From Alentia gelatinosa (lineage: Eukaryota; Annelida; Polychaeta; Phyllodocida; Polynoidae): a stretch of 64,000 nt of DNA. Every line of letters begins with the position of its first letter. Position 1 is the stretch's first letter. The DNA lies in assembly GCA_950022655.1 (NCBI GenBank), contig OX465589.1, forward strand, positions 32,341,970 to 32,405,969, given 5' to 3'. Shown one piece after another: positions 1-8,837 of the stretch. The position numbers were made by a program, and so were the translations under genes. The notes under the pieces are model-generated. The model did no database searches, had not been told where the DNA came from, and worked only from the letters and a program-made list of their open reading frames with translations.

Positions 1-44
1 CGTTTGAATATGGTTGTATCAAATGCTGCTCTGGTGGCCAGTGT
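1..44 (+). repeat. Partial unit: 3' end of a B block
   Basis: These 44 bases match the last 44 bases of every B block, ending in GGCCAGTGT before the ACTGACG that opens block C. The window therefore starts inside a unit. The CTCTGG variant is present rather than B-gtgg. Confidence 0.95.
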
Positions 45-1803
45 ACTGACGCTGGGTGACTATGATAAGAACTAACGTTTTAATTGACAGGTCCTGCCAC
101 CTGGTGTATTATGTGAAACCAGGTTCCTCACTACATTCATAACGCCCTTAACATGCCCTCTTCCTGTCAGACTCAGTGGTCTAGAGGTAGTGTCAGCAAG
201 GGAAACCTATGGTTGAGAGTTCAATCCCCTTCCATGCAGAGCGTTTTTTTTTTCAAGAGTCATGGGTGAGACAGTTAGGCTGGGTGAGACAGACTCAGGC
301 AGAGTGAGACAGACTCAGGCAGGGTGAGACAGACTCGGGAAGGGTGAGTTGAGACAGACTCAGGCAGGGTGAGACAGACTCTGGCAGGATGATGAGAGAC
401 AGACTCAGGCAGGGTATAAAAGACACGGGCAGGGCGAGATAGGCTTGGGCAGGGTGATGAGAAACAGACCTGGACAATGTGAGACAGACATGGGCAGGAT
501 AATGTGAGACAAACTGGGGCAGGGTGAGACAGAGTCAGGCAGGGTGAGACAGACTCAGGAAGGGTGAGGTGAGACAGAGTCAGGCAGGGTGAGACAGACT
601 TGGGCAGGGTGATGAGAGACAGACTCAGGCAGGGTATGACAGACTTGGGTAGAGCGACATAGACTTGAGCAGAGTGATGAGAGACAGACTGGGGCAGGGT
701 GAGACAGACTCACACAGGATGAGACAGACTCAGACAGGGTGAGACAGACTCGGGCAGGGTTAGGTAATACAGACTCAGGCAGGGTGAAACAGACTCGGTC
801 AGGGTGAAGGGAGACAGACAGAGGGAGGGTATAACAGACATGGGCAGTTTCAGGTTAGACAGACTAGGGTAGGTCGAGACAGACTGGGGCAGGGTAAGTT
901 GAGACAGACTGGGACAGGGTGAGAAAGACATGGGCAGGATAATGAGAGACAGACTGGGGCAGGGTTAGACAGAGTCAGGCAGGGTGAGACAGACTCGGGA
1001 AGGGTGAGACAATCTCGGGCAGGGTGATGAGAGACAGACTCAGGGAGGGTATGACAGACTCGGGCAGGCCTACTTAATTGGTCGCTAGTTTATGCAGCGA
1101 CCTTGATATTGACTGCACTTGTTACTGATAGATTGGCCATCAACCCCTGTCTGTGCTGAGCTCCTCACTCTCAGTCGGATAGATTGACGTGCCGTACCGT
1201 ACGCAGAATTTAACTCACTGTCGCCCAAATTATCATAGCCCAAGACATCTAAGGATGATACGTACCAAATGCGGATATTCACTTCCAGTTAGAATTCAGC
1301 CATGAGACTTTAACACCAGTTAGGGACACATATAACCTACAATCACCTAAAATATGAAGAAAATCGGCCAATTAGATCTAACGATATTCGTGTTTGAATC
1401 TGGTTGTAACAAATGCTGCTCTGGTGGCCAGTGTAGGCCTACTTAATTGGTCGCTAGTTTATGCAGCGACCTTGATATTGACTGCACTTGTTACTGATAG
1501 ATTGGCCATCAAACCCTGTCTGTGCTGAGCTCCTCACTCTCAGTCGAATAGATTGATGGGCCTTACCTTACGCAGAATTTAACTGACTGTCGTCCAAATT
1601 ATCATAGCCCAAGACATCTGAGGATGATGCGTACCAAATGCGGAAATTCACTTCCCGTTGGAATATGGCCATGAAACTTTAACACCAGTTAGGGACACAT
1701 ATAACCTACGATCACCTAGAATATGAAGAAAATCGGCCGCTTGGATCTAACGACATTCACGTTTGAATATGGTTGTATCAAATGCTGCTCTGGTGGCCAG
1801 TGT
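45..1803 (+). repeat. Satellite unit 1
   Basis: The unit is 1,759 bp: C at 45-253, minisatellite at 263-1065, A at 1066-1434, B at 1435-1803. The tRNA-like Pol III core spans 177-253 and ends in GCG plus ten Ts instead of GCGGG plus eight. A has CTACAATC and TTGTAAC. B has private changes: CAAACCCTG and CACCTAGAAT. Confidence 0.97.
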
Positions 1804-1846
1804 ACTGACGCTGGGTGACTATGATAAGAACTAACGTTTTAATTGA

Positions 1847-1862
1847 CAGGTCCTGCCACCTG
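1847..1862 (+). other. Short inverted repeat with an E-box-type half
   Basis: CAGGTCCTGCCACCTG has perfect 5-bp arms (CAGGT/ACCTG) around CCTGCC. ACCTG is preceded by C, so CACCTG is an E-box-type hexamer. It is present in essentially every unit at the same place, about 75 bases upstream of the A box. A protein-binding role is only a possibility. Confidence 0.4.
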
Positions 1863-1935
1863 GTGTATTATGTGAAACCAGGTTCCTCACTACATTCATA
1901 ACGCCCTTAACATGCCCTCTTCCTGTCAGACTCAG

Positions 1936-1946
1936 TGGTCTAGAGG
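1936..1946 (+). promoter_or_regulatory. Pol III A box
   Basis: TGGTCTAGAGG matches TRGYNNARNNG throughout. It contains the single TCTAGA site of the unit. Unit 32 has GTGTAG here (54523-54533), which still fits the consensus. Confidence 0.6.
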
Positions 1947-1977
1947 TAGTGTCAGCAAGGGAAACCTATGGTTGAGA

Positions 1978-1986
1978 GTTCAATCC
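1978..1986 (+). promoter_or_regulatory. Pol III B box
   Basis: GTTCAATCC matches GWTCRANNC. In the five C-eco units (16, 26, 27, 29, 37) the first G is A, which removes the conserved G53 position. Confidence 0.6.
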
Positions 1987-2004
1987 CCTTCCATGCAGAG
2001 CGGG

Positions 2005-2012
2005 TTTTTTTT
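2005..2012 (+). terminator. Pol III-type T-run terminator
   Basis: There are eight Ts, 18 nt after the B box. Other units have 7 (unit 17), 9 (units 14, 32) or 10 Ts (units 1, 4, 5, 23). The run never falls below the four to five Ts generally needed for Pol III termination. Confidence 0.55.
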
Positions 2013-2061
2013 CAAGAGTCATGGGTGAGACAGTTAGGCTGGGTGAGACAGACTCAGGCAG

Positions 2062-2391
2062 AGTGAGACAGACTCAGGCAGGGTGAGACAGACTCGGGAA
2101 GGGTGAGTTGAGACAGACTCAGGCAGGGTGAGACAGACTCTGGCAGGATGATGAGAGACAGACTCAGGCAGGGTATAAAAGACACGGGCAGGGCGAGATA
2201 GGCTTGGGCAGGGTGATGAGAAACAGACTTGGACAATGTGAGACAGACATGGGCAGGATAATGTGAGACAAACTGGGGCAGGGTGAGACAGAGTCAGGCA
2301 GGGTGAGACAGACTCAGGAAGGGTGAGGTGAGACAGAGTCAGGCAGGGTGAGACAGACTTGGGCAGGGTGATGAGAGACAGACTCAGGCAG
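2062..2391 (+). repeat. 110-bp super-repeat inside block D, three copies
   Basis: Copies lie at 2062-2171, 2172-2281 and 2282-2391. Each has subunit lengths 20-20-25-20-25. The 25-bp members share GTTGAG, GATGAG or GGTGAG extensions. This is a second level of tandem growth above the 20-bp subunit. Confidence 0.7.
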
Positions 2392-2496
2392 GGTATGACA
2401 GACTTGGGTAGAGCGACATAGACTTGAGCAGAGTGATGAGAGACAGACTGGGGCAGGGTGAGACAGACTCACACAGGATGAGACAGACTCAGACAG

Positions 2497-2721
2497 GGTG
2501 AGACAGACTCGGGCAGGGTTAGGTAATACAGACTCAGGCAGGGTGAAACAGACTCGGTCAGGGTGAAGGGAGACAGACAGAGGGAGGGTATAACAGACAT
2601 GGGCAGTTTCAGGTTAGACAGACTAGGGTAGGTCGAGACAGACTGGGGCAGGGTAAGTTGAGACAGACTGGGACAGGGTGAGAAAGACATGGGCAGGATA
2701 ATGAGAGACAGACTGGGGCAG
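2497..2721 (+). repeat. 45-bp dimer register inside block D, five copies
   Basis: Five successive pairs of a 20-bp and a 25-bp subunit fill this stretch. The pairs are more diverged from each other than the 110-bp copies upstream, for example GGTTAGGTAATACAGACT and TTTCAGGTTAGACAGACT members. Confidence 0.65.
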
Positions 2722-2824
2722 GGTTAGACAGAGTCAGGCAGGGTGAGACAGACTCGGGAAGGGTGAGACAATCTCGGGCAGGGTGATGAGAGACAGACTC
2801 AGGGAGGGTATGACAGACTCGGGC

Positions 2825-3193
2825 AGGCCTACTTAATTGGTCGCTAGTTTATGCAGCGACCTTGATATTGACTGCACTTGTTACTGATAGATTGGCCATC
2901 AACCCCTGTCTGTGCTGAGCTCCTCACTTTCAGTCGGATAGATTGACGTGCCGTACCGTACGCAGAATTTAACTCACTGTCGCCCAAATTATCATAGCCC
3001 AAGACATCTAAGGATGATACGTACCAAATGCGGATATTCACTTCCAGTTAGAATTCAGCCATGAGACTTTAACACCAGTTAGGGACACATATAACCTACG
3101 ATCACCTAAAATATGAAGAAAATCGGCCAATTAGATCTAACGATATTCGTGTTTGAATCTGGTTGTATCAAATGCTGCTCTGGTGGCCAGTGT
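2825..3193 (+). repeat. Block A, first copy of the 369-bp module
   Basis: It starts at AGGCCTACTTAATTGG directly after the minisatellite and ends GGCCAGTGT, where B starts. The first 112 bases are identical to B. A-specific bases follow, such as CGGATAGATTGACGTG, TTCCAGTTAGAATTCAGCC and AATTAGATC. I do not recognise the module as a known gene or element. A 65-codon minus-strand frame inside it is not maintained (see rejected items). Confidence 0.93.
2839..2861 (+). other. Hairpin in block A (7-bp stem, 9-base loop)
   Basis: GGTCGCT and AGCGACC are perfect reverse complements around AGTTTATGC. The hairpin sits 14 bases inside the start of A, and again in B at 3208-3230, so it occurs twice per unit. 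In unit 28 the A copy has AGTGACC (C to T), which would leave a G-U pair in RNA. Confidence 0.6.
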
Positions 3194-3201
3194 AGGCCTA
3201 C
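3192..3201 (+). other. 10-bp palindrome spanning the A/B junction
   Basis: GTAGGCCTAC is a perfect palindrome made by the last two bases of A (GT) and the first eight of B. The D/A junction reads GCAGGCCTAC, so only the A/B junction has the full palindrome. Confidence 0.6.
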
Positions 3202-3562
3202 TTAATTGGTCGCTAGTTTATGCAGCGACCTTGATATTGACTGCACTTGTTACTGATAGATTGGCCATCAACCCCTGTCTGTGCTGAGCTCCTCACTCTC
3301 AGTCGAATAGATTGATGGGCCTTACCTTACGCAGAATTTAACTGACTGTCGTCCAAATTATCATAGCCCAAGACATCTGAGGATGATGCGTACCAAATGC
3401 GGAAATTCACTTCCCGTTGGAATATGGCCATGAAACTTTAACACCAGTTAGGGACACATATAACCTACGATCACCTAAAATATGAAGAAATTCGGCCGCT
3501 TGGATCTAACGACATTCACGTTTGAATATGGTTGTATCAAATGCTGCTCTGGTGGCCAGTGT
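3194..3562 (+). repeat. Block B, second copy of the 369-bp module
   Basis: It is a direct repeat of A with the same start and end and the same length. It differs at about 23 fixed positions, roughly 6%, all between offsets 113 and 335. B-type bases include CGAATAGATTGATGGG, TTCCCGTTGGAATATGGCC and GCTTGGATC. Differences between A and B in one unit far exceed differences between the same block in different units. Confidence 0.93.
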
Positions 3563-5319
3563 ACTGACGCTGGGTGACTATGATAAGAACTAACGTTTTA
3601 ATTGACAGGTCCTGCCACCTGGTGTATTATGTGAAACCAGGTTCCTCACTACATTCATAACGCCCTTAACATGCCCTCTTCCTGTCAGACTCAGTGGTCT
3701 AGAGGTAGTGTCAGCAAGGGAAACCTATGGTTGAGAGTTCAATCCCCTTCCATGCAGAGCGGGTTTTTTTTCAAGAGTCATGGGTGAGACAGTTAGGCTG
3801 GGTGAGACAGACTCAGGCAGAGTGAGACAGACTCAGGCAGGGTGAGACAGACTCGGGAAGGGTGAGTTGAGACAGACTCAGGCAGGGTGAGACAGACTCT
3901 GGCAGGATGATGAGAGACAGACTCAGGCAGGGTATAAAAGACACGGGCAGGGCGAGATAGGCTTGGGCAGGGTGATGAGAAACAGACTTGGACAATGTGA
4001 GACAGACATGGGCAGGATAATGTGAGACAAACTGGGGCAGGGTGAGACAGAGTCAGGCAGGGTGAGACAGACTCAGGAAGGGTGAGGTGAGACAGAGTCA
4101 GGCAGGGTGAGACAGACTTGGGCAGGGTGATGAGAGACAGACTCAGGCAGGGTATGACAGACTTGGGTAGAGCGACATAGACTTGAGCAGAGTGATGAGA
4201 GACAGACTGGGGCAGGGTGAGACAGACTCACACAGGATGAGACAGACTCAGACAGGGTGAGACAGACTCGGGCAGGGTTAGGTAATACAGACTCAGGCAG
4301 GGTGAAACAGACTCGGTCAGGGTGAAGGGAGACAGACAGAGGGAGGGTATAACAGACATGGGCAGTTTCAGGTTAGACAGACTAGGGTAGGTCGAGACAG
4401 ACTGGGGCAGGGTAAGTTGAGACAGACTGGGACAGGGTGAGAAAGACATGGGCAGGATAATGAGAGACAGACTGGGGCAGGGTTAGACAGAGTCAGGCAG
4501 GGTGAGACAGACTCGGGAAGGGTGAGACAATCTCGGGCAGGGTGATGAGAGACAGACTCAGGGAGGGTATGACAGACTCGGGCAGGCCTACTTAATTGGT
4601 CGCTAGTTTATGCAGCGACCTTGATATTGACTGCACTTGTTACTGATAGATTGGCCATCAACCCCTGTCTGTGCTGAGCTCCTCACTCTCAGTCGGATAG
4701 ATTGACGTGCCGTACCGTACGCAGAATTTAACTCAGTCGCCCAAATTATCATAGCCCAAGACATCTAAGGATGATACGTACCAAATGCGGATATTCACTT
4801 CCAGTTAGAATTCAGCCATGAGACTTTAACACCAGTTAGGGACACATATAACCTACGATCACCTAAAATATGAAGAAAATCGGCCAATTAGATCTAACGA
4901 TATTCGTGTTTGAATCTGGTTGTATCAAATGCTGCTCTGGTGGCCAGTGTAGGCCTACTTAATTGGTCGCTAGTTTATGCAGCGACCTTGATATTGACTG
5001 CACTTGTTACTGATAGATTGGCCATCAACCCCTGTCTGTGCTGAGCTCCTCACTCTCAGTCGAATAGATTGATGGGCCTTACCTTACGCAGAATTTAACT
5101 GACTGTCGTCCAAATTATCATAGCCCAAGACATCTGAGGATGATGCGTACCAAATGCGGAAATTCACTTCCCGTTGGAATATGGCCATGAAACTTTAACA
5201 CCAGTTAGGGACACATATAACCTACGATCACCTAAAATATGAAGAAAATCGGCCGCTTGGATCTAACGACATTCACGTTTGAATATGGTTGTATCAAATG
5301 CTGCTGTGGTGGCCAGTGT
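3563..5319 (+). repeat. Satellite unit 3
   Basis: The unit is 1,757 bp: Pol III core at 3695-3771, A at 4584-4950, B at 4951-5319. It carries A-del2 (AACTCAGTCGCC near 4732-4741) and B-gtgg. With unit 4 it forms a dimer type seen again at units 20-21 and 22-23. Confidence 0.96.
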
Positions 5320-7078
5320 ACTGACGCTGGGTGACTATGATAAGAACTAACGTTTTAATTGACAGGTCCTGCCACCTGGTGTATTATGTGAAACCAGGTT
5401 CCTCACTACATTCATAACGCCCTTAACATGCCCTCTTCCTGTCAGACTCAGTGGTCTAGAGGTAGTGTCAGCAAGGGAAACCTATGGTTGAGAGTTCAAT
5501 CCCCTTCCATGCAGAGCGTTTTTTTTTTCAAGAGTCATGGGTGAGACAGTTAGGCTGGGTGAGACAGACTCAGGCAGAGTGAGACAGACTCAGGCAGGGT
5601 GAGACAGACTCGGGAAGGGTGAGTTGAGACAGACTCAGGCAGGGTGAGACAGACTCTGGCAGGATGATGAGAGACAGACTCAGGCAGGGTATAAAAGACA
5701 CGGGCAGGGCGAGATAGGCTTGGGCAGGGTGATGAGAAACAGACTTGGACAATGTGAGACAGACATGGGCAGGATAATGTGAGACAAACTGGGGCAGGGT
5801 GAGACAGAGTCAGGCAGGGTGAGACAGACTCAGGAAGGGTGAGGTGAGACAGAGTCAGGCAGGGTGAGACAGACTTGGGCAGGGTGATGAGAGACAGACT
5901 CAGGCAGGGTATGACAGACTTGGGTAGAGCGACATAGACTTGAGCAGAGTGATGAGAGACAGACTGGGGCAGGGTGAGACAGACTCACACAGGATGAGAC
6001 AGACTCAGACAGGGTGAGACAGACTCGGGCAGGGTTAGGTAATACAGACTCAGGCAGGGTGAAACAGACTCGGTCAGGGTGAAGGGAGACAGACAGAGGG
6101 AGGGTATAACAGACATGGGCAGTTTCAGGTTAGACAGACTAGGGTAGGTCGAGACAGACTGGGGCAGGGTAAGTTGAGACAGACTGGGACAGGGTGAGAA
6201 AGACATGGGCAGGATAATGAGAGACAGACTGGGGCAGGGTTAGACAGAGTCAGGCAGGGTGAGACAGACTCGGGAAGGGTGAGACAATCTCGGGCAGGGT
6301 GATGAGAGACAGACTCAGGGAGGGTATGACAGACTCGAACAGGCCTACTTAATTGGTCGCTAGTTTATGCAGCGACCTTGATATTGACTGCACTTGTTAC
6401 TGATAGATTGGCCATCAACCCCTGTCTGTGCTGAGCTCCTCACTTTCAGTCGGATAGATTGACGTGCCGTACCGTACGCAGAATTTAACTCACTGTCGCC
6501 CAAATTATCATAGCCCAAGACATCTAAGGATGATACGTACCAAATGCGGATATTCACTTCCAGTTAGAATTCAGCCATGAGACTTTAACACCAGTTAGGG
6601 ACACATATAACCTACGATCACCTAAAATATGAAGAAAATCGGCCAATTAGATCTAACGATATTCGTGTTTGAATCTGGTTGTATCAAATGCTGCTCTGGT
6701 GGCCAGTGTAGGCCTACTTAATTGGTCGCTAGTTTATGCAGCGACCTTGATATTGACTGCACTTGTTACTGATAGATTGGCCATCAACCCCTGTCTGTGC
6801 TGAGCTCCTCACTCTCAGTCGGATAGATTGACGTGCCGTACCGTACGCAGAATTTAACTGACTGTCGTCCAAATTATCATAGCCCAAGACATCTGAGGAT
6901 GATGCGTACCAAATGCGGAAATTCACTTCCCGTTGGAATATGGCCATGAAACTTTAACACCAGTTAGGGACACATATAACCTACGATCACCTAAAATATG
7001 AAGAAATTCGGCCGCTTGGATCTAACGACATTCACGTTTGAATATGGTTGTATCAAATGCTGCTCTGGTGGCCAGTGT
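5320..7078 (+). repeat. Satellite unit 4
   Basis: The unit is 1,759 bp: Pol III core at 5452-5528 with ten Ts, A at 6341-6709, B at 6710-7078. D ends in CTCGAACAGG rather than CTCGGGCAGG, a marker shared only with units 21 and 23. It carries A-K, hybrid-B and B-att. Confidence 0.96.
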
Positions 7079-8837
7079 ACTGACGCTGGGTGACTATGAT
7101 AAGAACTAACGTTTTAATTGACAGGTCCTGCCACCTGGTGTATTATGTGAAACCAGGTTCCTCACTACATTCATAACGCCCTTAACATGCCCTCTTCCTG
7201 TCAGACTCAGTGGTCTAGAGGTAGTGTCAGCAAGGGAAACCTATGGTTGAGAGTTCAATCCCCTTCCATGCAGAGCGTTTTTTTTTTCAAGAGTCATGGG
7301 TGAGACAGTTAGGCTGGGTGAGACAGACTCAGGCAGAGTGAGACAGACTCAGGCAGGGTGAGACAGACTCGGGAAGGGTGAGTTGAGACAGACTCAGGCA
7401 GGGTGAGACAGACTCTGGCAGGATGATGAGAGACAGACTCAGGCAGGGTATAAAAGATACGGGCAGGGCGAGATAGGCTTGGGCAGGGTGATGAGAAACA
7501 GACTTGGACAATGTGAGACAGACATGGGCAGGATAATGTGAGACAAACTGGGGCAGGGTGAGACAGAGTCAGGCAGGGTGAGACAGACTCAGGAAGGGTG
7601 AGGTGAGACAGAGTCAGGCAGGGTGAGACAGACTTGGGCAGGGTGATGAGAGACAGACTCAGGCAGGGTATGACAGACTTGGGTAGAGCGACATAGACTT
7701 GAGCAGAGTGATGAGAGACAGACTGGGGCAGGGTGAGACAGACTCACACAGGATGAGACAGACTCAGACAGGGTGAGACAGACTCGGGCAGGGTTAGGTA
7801 ATACAGACTCAGGCAGGGTGAAACAGACTCGGTCAGGGTGAAGGGAGACAGACAGAGGGAGGGTATAACAGACATGGGCAGTTTCAGGTTAGACAGACTA
7901 GGGTAGGTCGAGACAGACTGGGGCAGGGTAAGTTGAGACAGACTGGGACAGGGTGAGAAAGACATGGGCAGGATAATGAGAGACAGACTGGGGCAGGGTT
8001 AGACAGAGTCAGGCAGGGTGAGACAGACTCGGGAAGGGTGAGACAATCTCGGGCAGGGTGATGAGAGACAGACTCAGGGAGGGTATGACAGACTCGGGCA
8101 GGCCTACTTAATTGGTCGCTAGTTTATGCAGCGACCTTGAAATTGACTGCAATTGTTACTGATAGATTGGCCATCAACCCCTGTCTGTGCTGAGCTCCTC
8201 ACTCTCAGTCGGATAGATTGACGTGCCGTACCGTACGCAGAATTTAACTCACTGTCGCCCAAATTATCATAGCCCAAGACATCTAAGGATGATACGTACC
8301 AAATGCGGATATTCACTTCCAGTTAGAATTCAGCCATGAGACTTTAACACCAGTTAGGGACACATATAACCTACGATCACCTAAAATATGAAGAAAATCG
8401 GCCAATTAGATCTAACGATATTCGTGTTTGAATCTGGTTGTAACAAATGCTGCTCTGGTGGCCAGTGTAGGCCTACTTAATTGGTCGCTAGTTTATGCAG
8501 CGACCTTGATATTGACTGCACTTGTTACTGATAGATTGGCCATCAACCCCTGTCTGTGCTGAGCTCCTCACTCGCAGTCGAATAGATTGATGGGCCTTAC
8601 CTTACGCAGAATTTAACTGACTGTCGTCCAAATTATCATAGCCCAAGACATCTGAGGATGATGCGTACCAAATGCGGAAATTCACTTCCCGTTGGAATAT
8701 GGCCATGAAACTTTAACACCAGTTAGGGACACATATAACCTACGATCACCTAAAATATGAAGAAAATCGGCCGCTTGGATCTAACGACATTCACGTTTGA
8801 ATATGGTTGTATCAAATGCTGCTCTGGTGGCCAGTGT
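7079..8837 (+). repeat. Satellite unit 5
   Basis: The unit is 1,759 bp: Pol III core at 7211-7287 with ten Ts, A at 8100-8468, B at 8469-8837. D has AAAGATACGGG (also in units 22 and 24). It carries A-aatt, and B has CTCGCAGTCG, as in units 24 and 35. Confidence 0.96.

Larger units (their letters stand above)
1804..2012 (+). other. Block C of the reference unit (non-repetitive segment)
   Basis: This is the only part of the unit without internal repetition. It starts at ACTGACGCTGGG directly after B and ends with the T run. The first 130 bases hold a short inverted repeat and otherwise nothing I recognise. The last 77 bases hold the Pol III-like core. I see no terminal inverted repeats or target-site duplication that would mark C as a recent insertion. 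Confidence 0.85.
1936..2012 (+). ncRNA. tRNA-derived Pol III element (SINE-head-like), reference copy
   Basis: TGGTCTAGAGG at 1936-1946 matches the tRNA A-box consensus TRGYNNARNNG at every defined position. GTTCAATCC at 1978-1986 matches the B-box consensus GWTCRANNC. The gap between the boxes is 31 nt, normal for a tRNA-type promoter. Eight Ts at 2005-2012 are a strong Pol III terminator. A T arm with 4 of 5 possible pairs can be drawn around TTCAATC. The acceptor ends pair at only about 2 of 7 positions, and no clean D or anticodon arm forms, so this is not a working tRNA gene. It is best read as a decayed tRNA or SINE head carried in the satellite. A transcript of roughly 80-90 nt is predicted but not shown. 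The element recurs once per unit, 37 times in the window, with the boxes kept in nearly all copies. Confidence 0.6.
2022..2824 (+). repeat. Block D minisatellite, 37 subunits of mainly 20 and 25 bp
   Basis: The 803 bp divide without remainder into 37 degenerate subunits. The 20-bp form is GGTGAGACAGACTCGGGCAG. The 25-bp form has five extra bases (such as GATGA) after GGT or GGTGA. The order of lengths is not random. From 2062 to 2391 the pattern 20-20-25-20-25 occurs three times (110-bp super-repeat). From 2497 to 2721 strict 20-25 pairs (45 bp) occur five times. The plus strand is purine- and G-rich. The same order is frozen in all units, so the minisatellite grew first and was then amplified inside the larger unit. 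Confidence 0.93.
1804..3562 (+). repeat. Satellite unit 2 (reference unit)
   Basis: The unit is 1,759 bp: C at 1804-2012, minisatellite at 2022-2824, A at 2825-3193, B at 3194-3562. It carries A-K and B-att. It is close to the consensus and is used below for the internal features. Adding multiples of the unit spacing gives the matching positions elsewhere. Confidence 0.97.

Noticed and set aside
170..242. A functional tRNA gene
   Set aside because: A and B boxes are good and the T arm nearly pairs, but the acceptor stem pairs at only about two of seven positions, and I cannot draw a clean D or anticodon arm.
737..765. Telomere repeats (GGGTTAGG in D and a TTAGGG in A and B)
   Set aside because: Each is a single hexamer or a degenerate minisatellite subunit with no tandem run of TTAGGG.
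710..931. Minus-strand open frames rich in Ser, Pro, Leu and Cys (60, 73, 75 and 100 codons) repeated in every unit
   Set aside because: They are readings of the minisatellite. The 20- and 25-bp subunits are not multiples of three, so the pattern shifts frame within each reading. Lengths change with single variants (100 codons in unit 30 from one T to A). No start context or domain supports coding.
263..1065. CRISPR array
   Set aside because: Short repeats recur every 20-25 bp, but there are no spacers between them, no leader and no cas genes, and the context is eukaryotic.
1085..1282. 65-codon minus-strand frame in block A, and a 72-codon frame in hybrid B
   Set aside because: The frame is broken by the 2-bp deletion in eight units and by the B-type bases in ordinary B. 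The variants I noted inside it change the amino acid (I to F, R to K, K to N, Y to F, G to E, R to H), with no excess of silent changes as expected under selection.
1435..1803. Block A/B as a MITE or other DNA transposon
   Set aside because: The module has no terminal inverted repeats, no target duplication and no transposase. It is a direct tandem duplication. The hairpin is internal and too short for terminal repeats.
2022..2824. Stable G-quadruplexes in the minisatellite
   Set aside because: GGG runs occur, but they are mostly about 15 bases apart, beyond the loop lengths of typical quadruplex motifs.
3410..3430. CENP-B box in block B around TTCCCGTTGGAATATGG
   Set aside because: CCCG is present, but the required T two bases further and the CGAA at the fixed distance are missing, so the site does not fit. 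A centromeric identity cannot be claimed.
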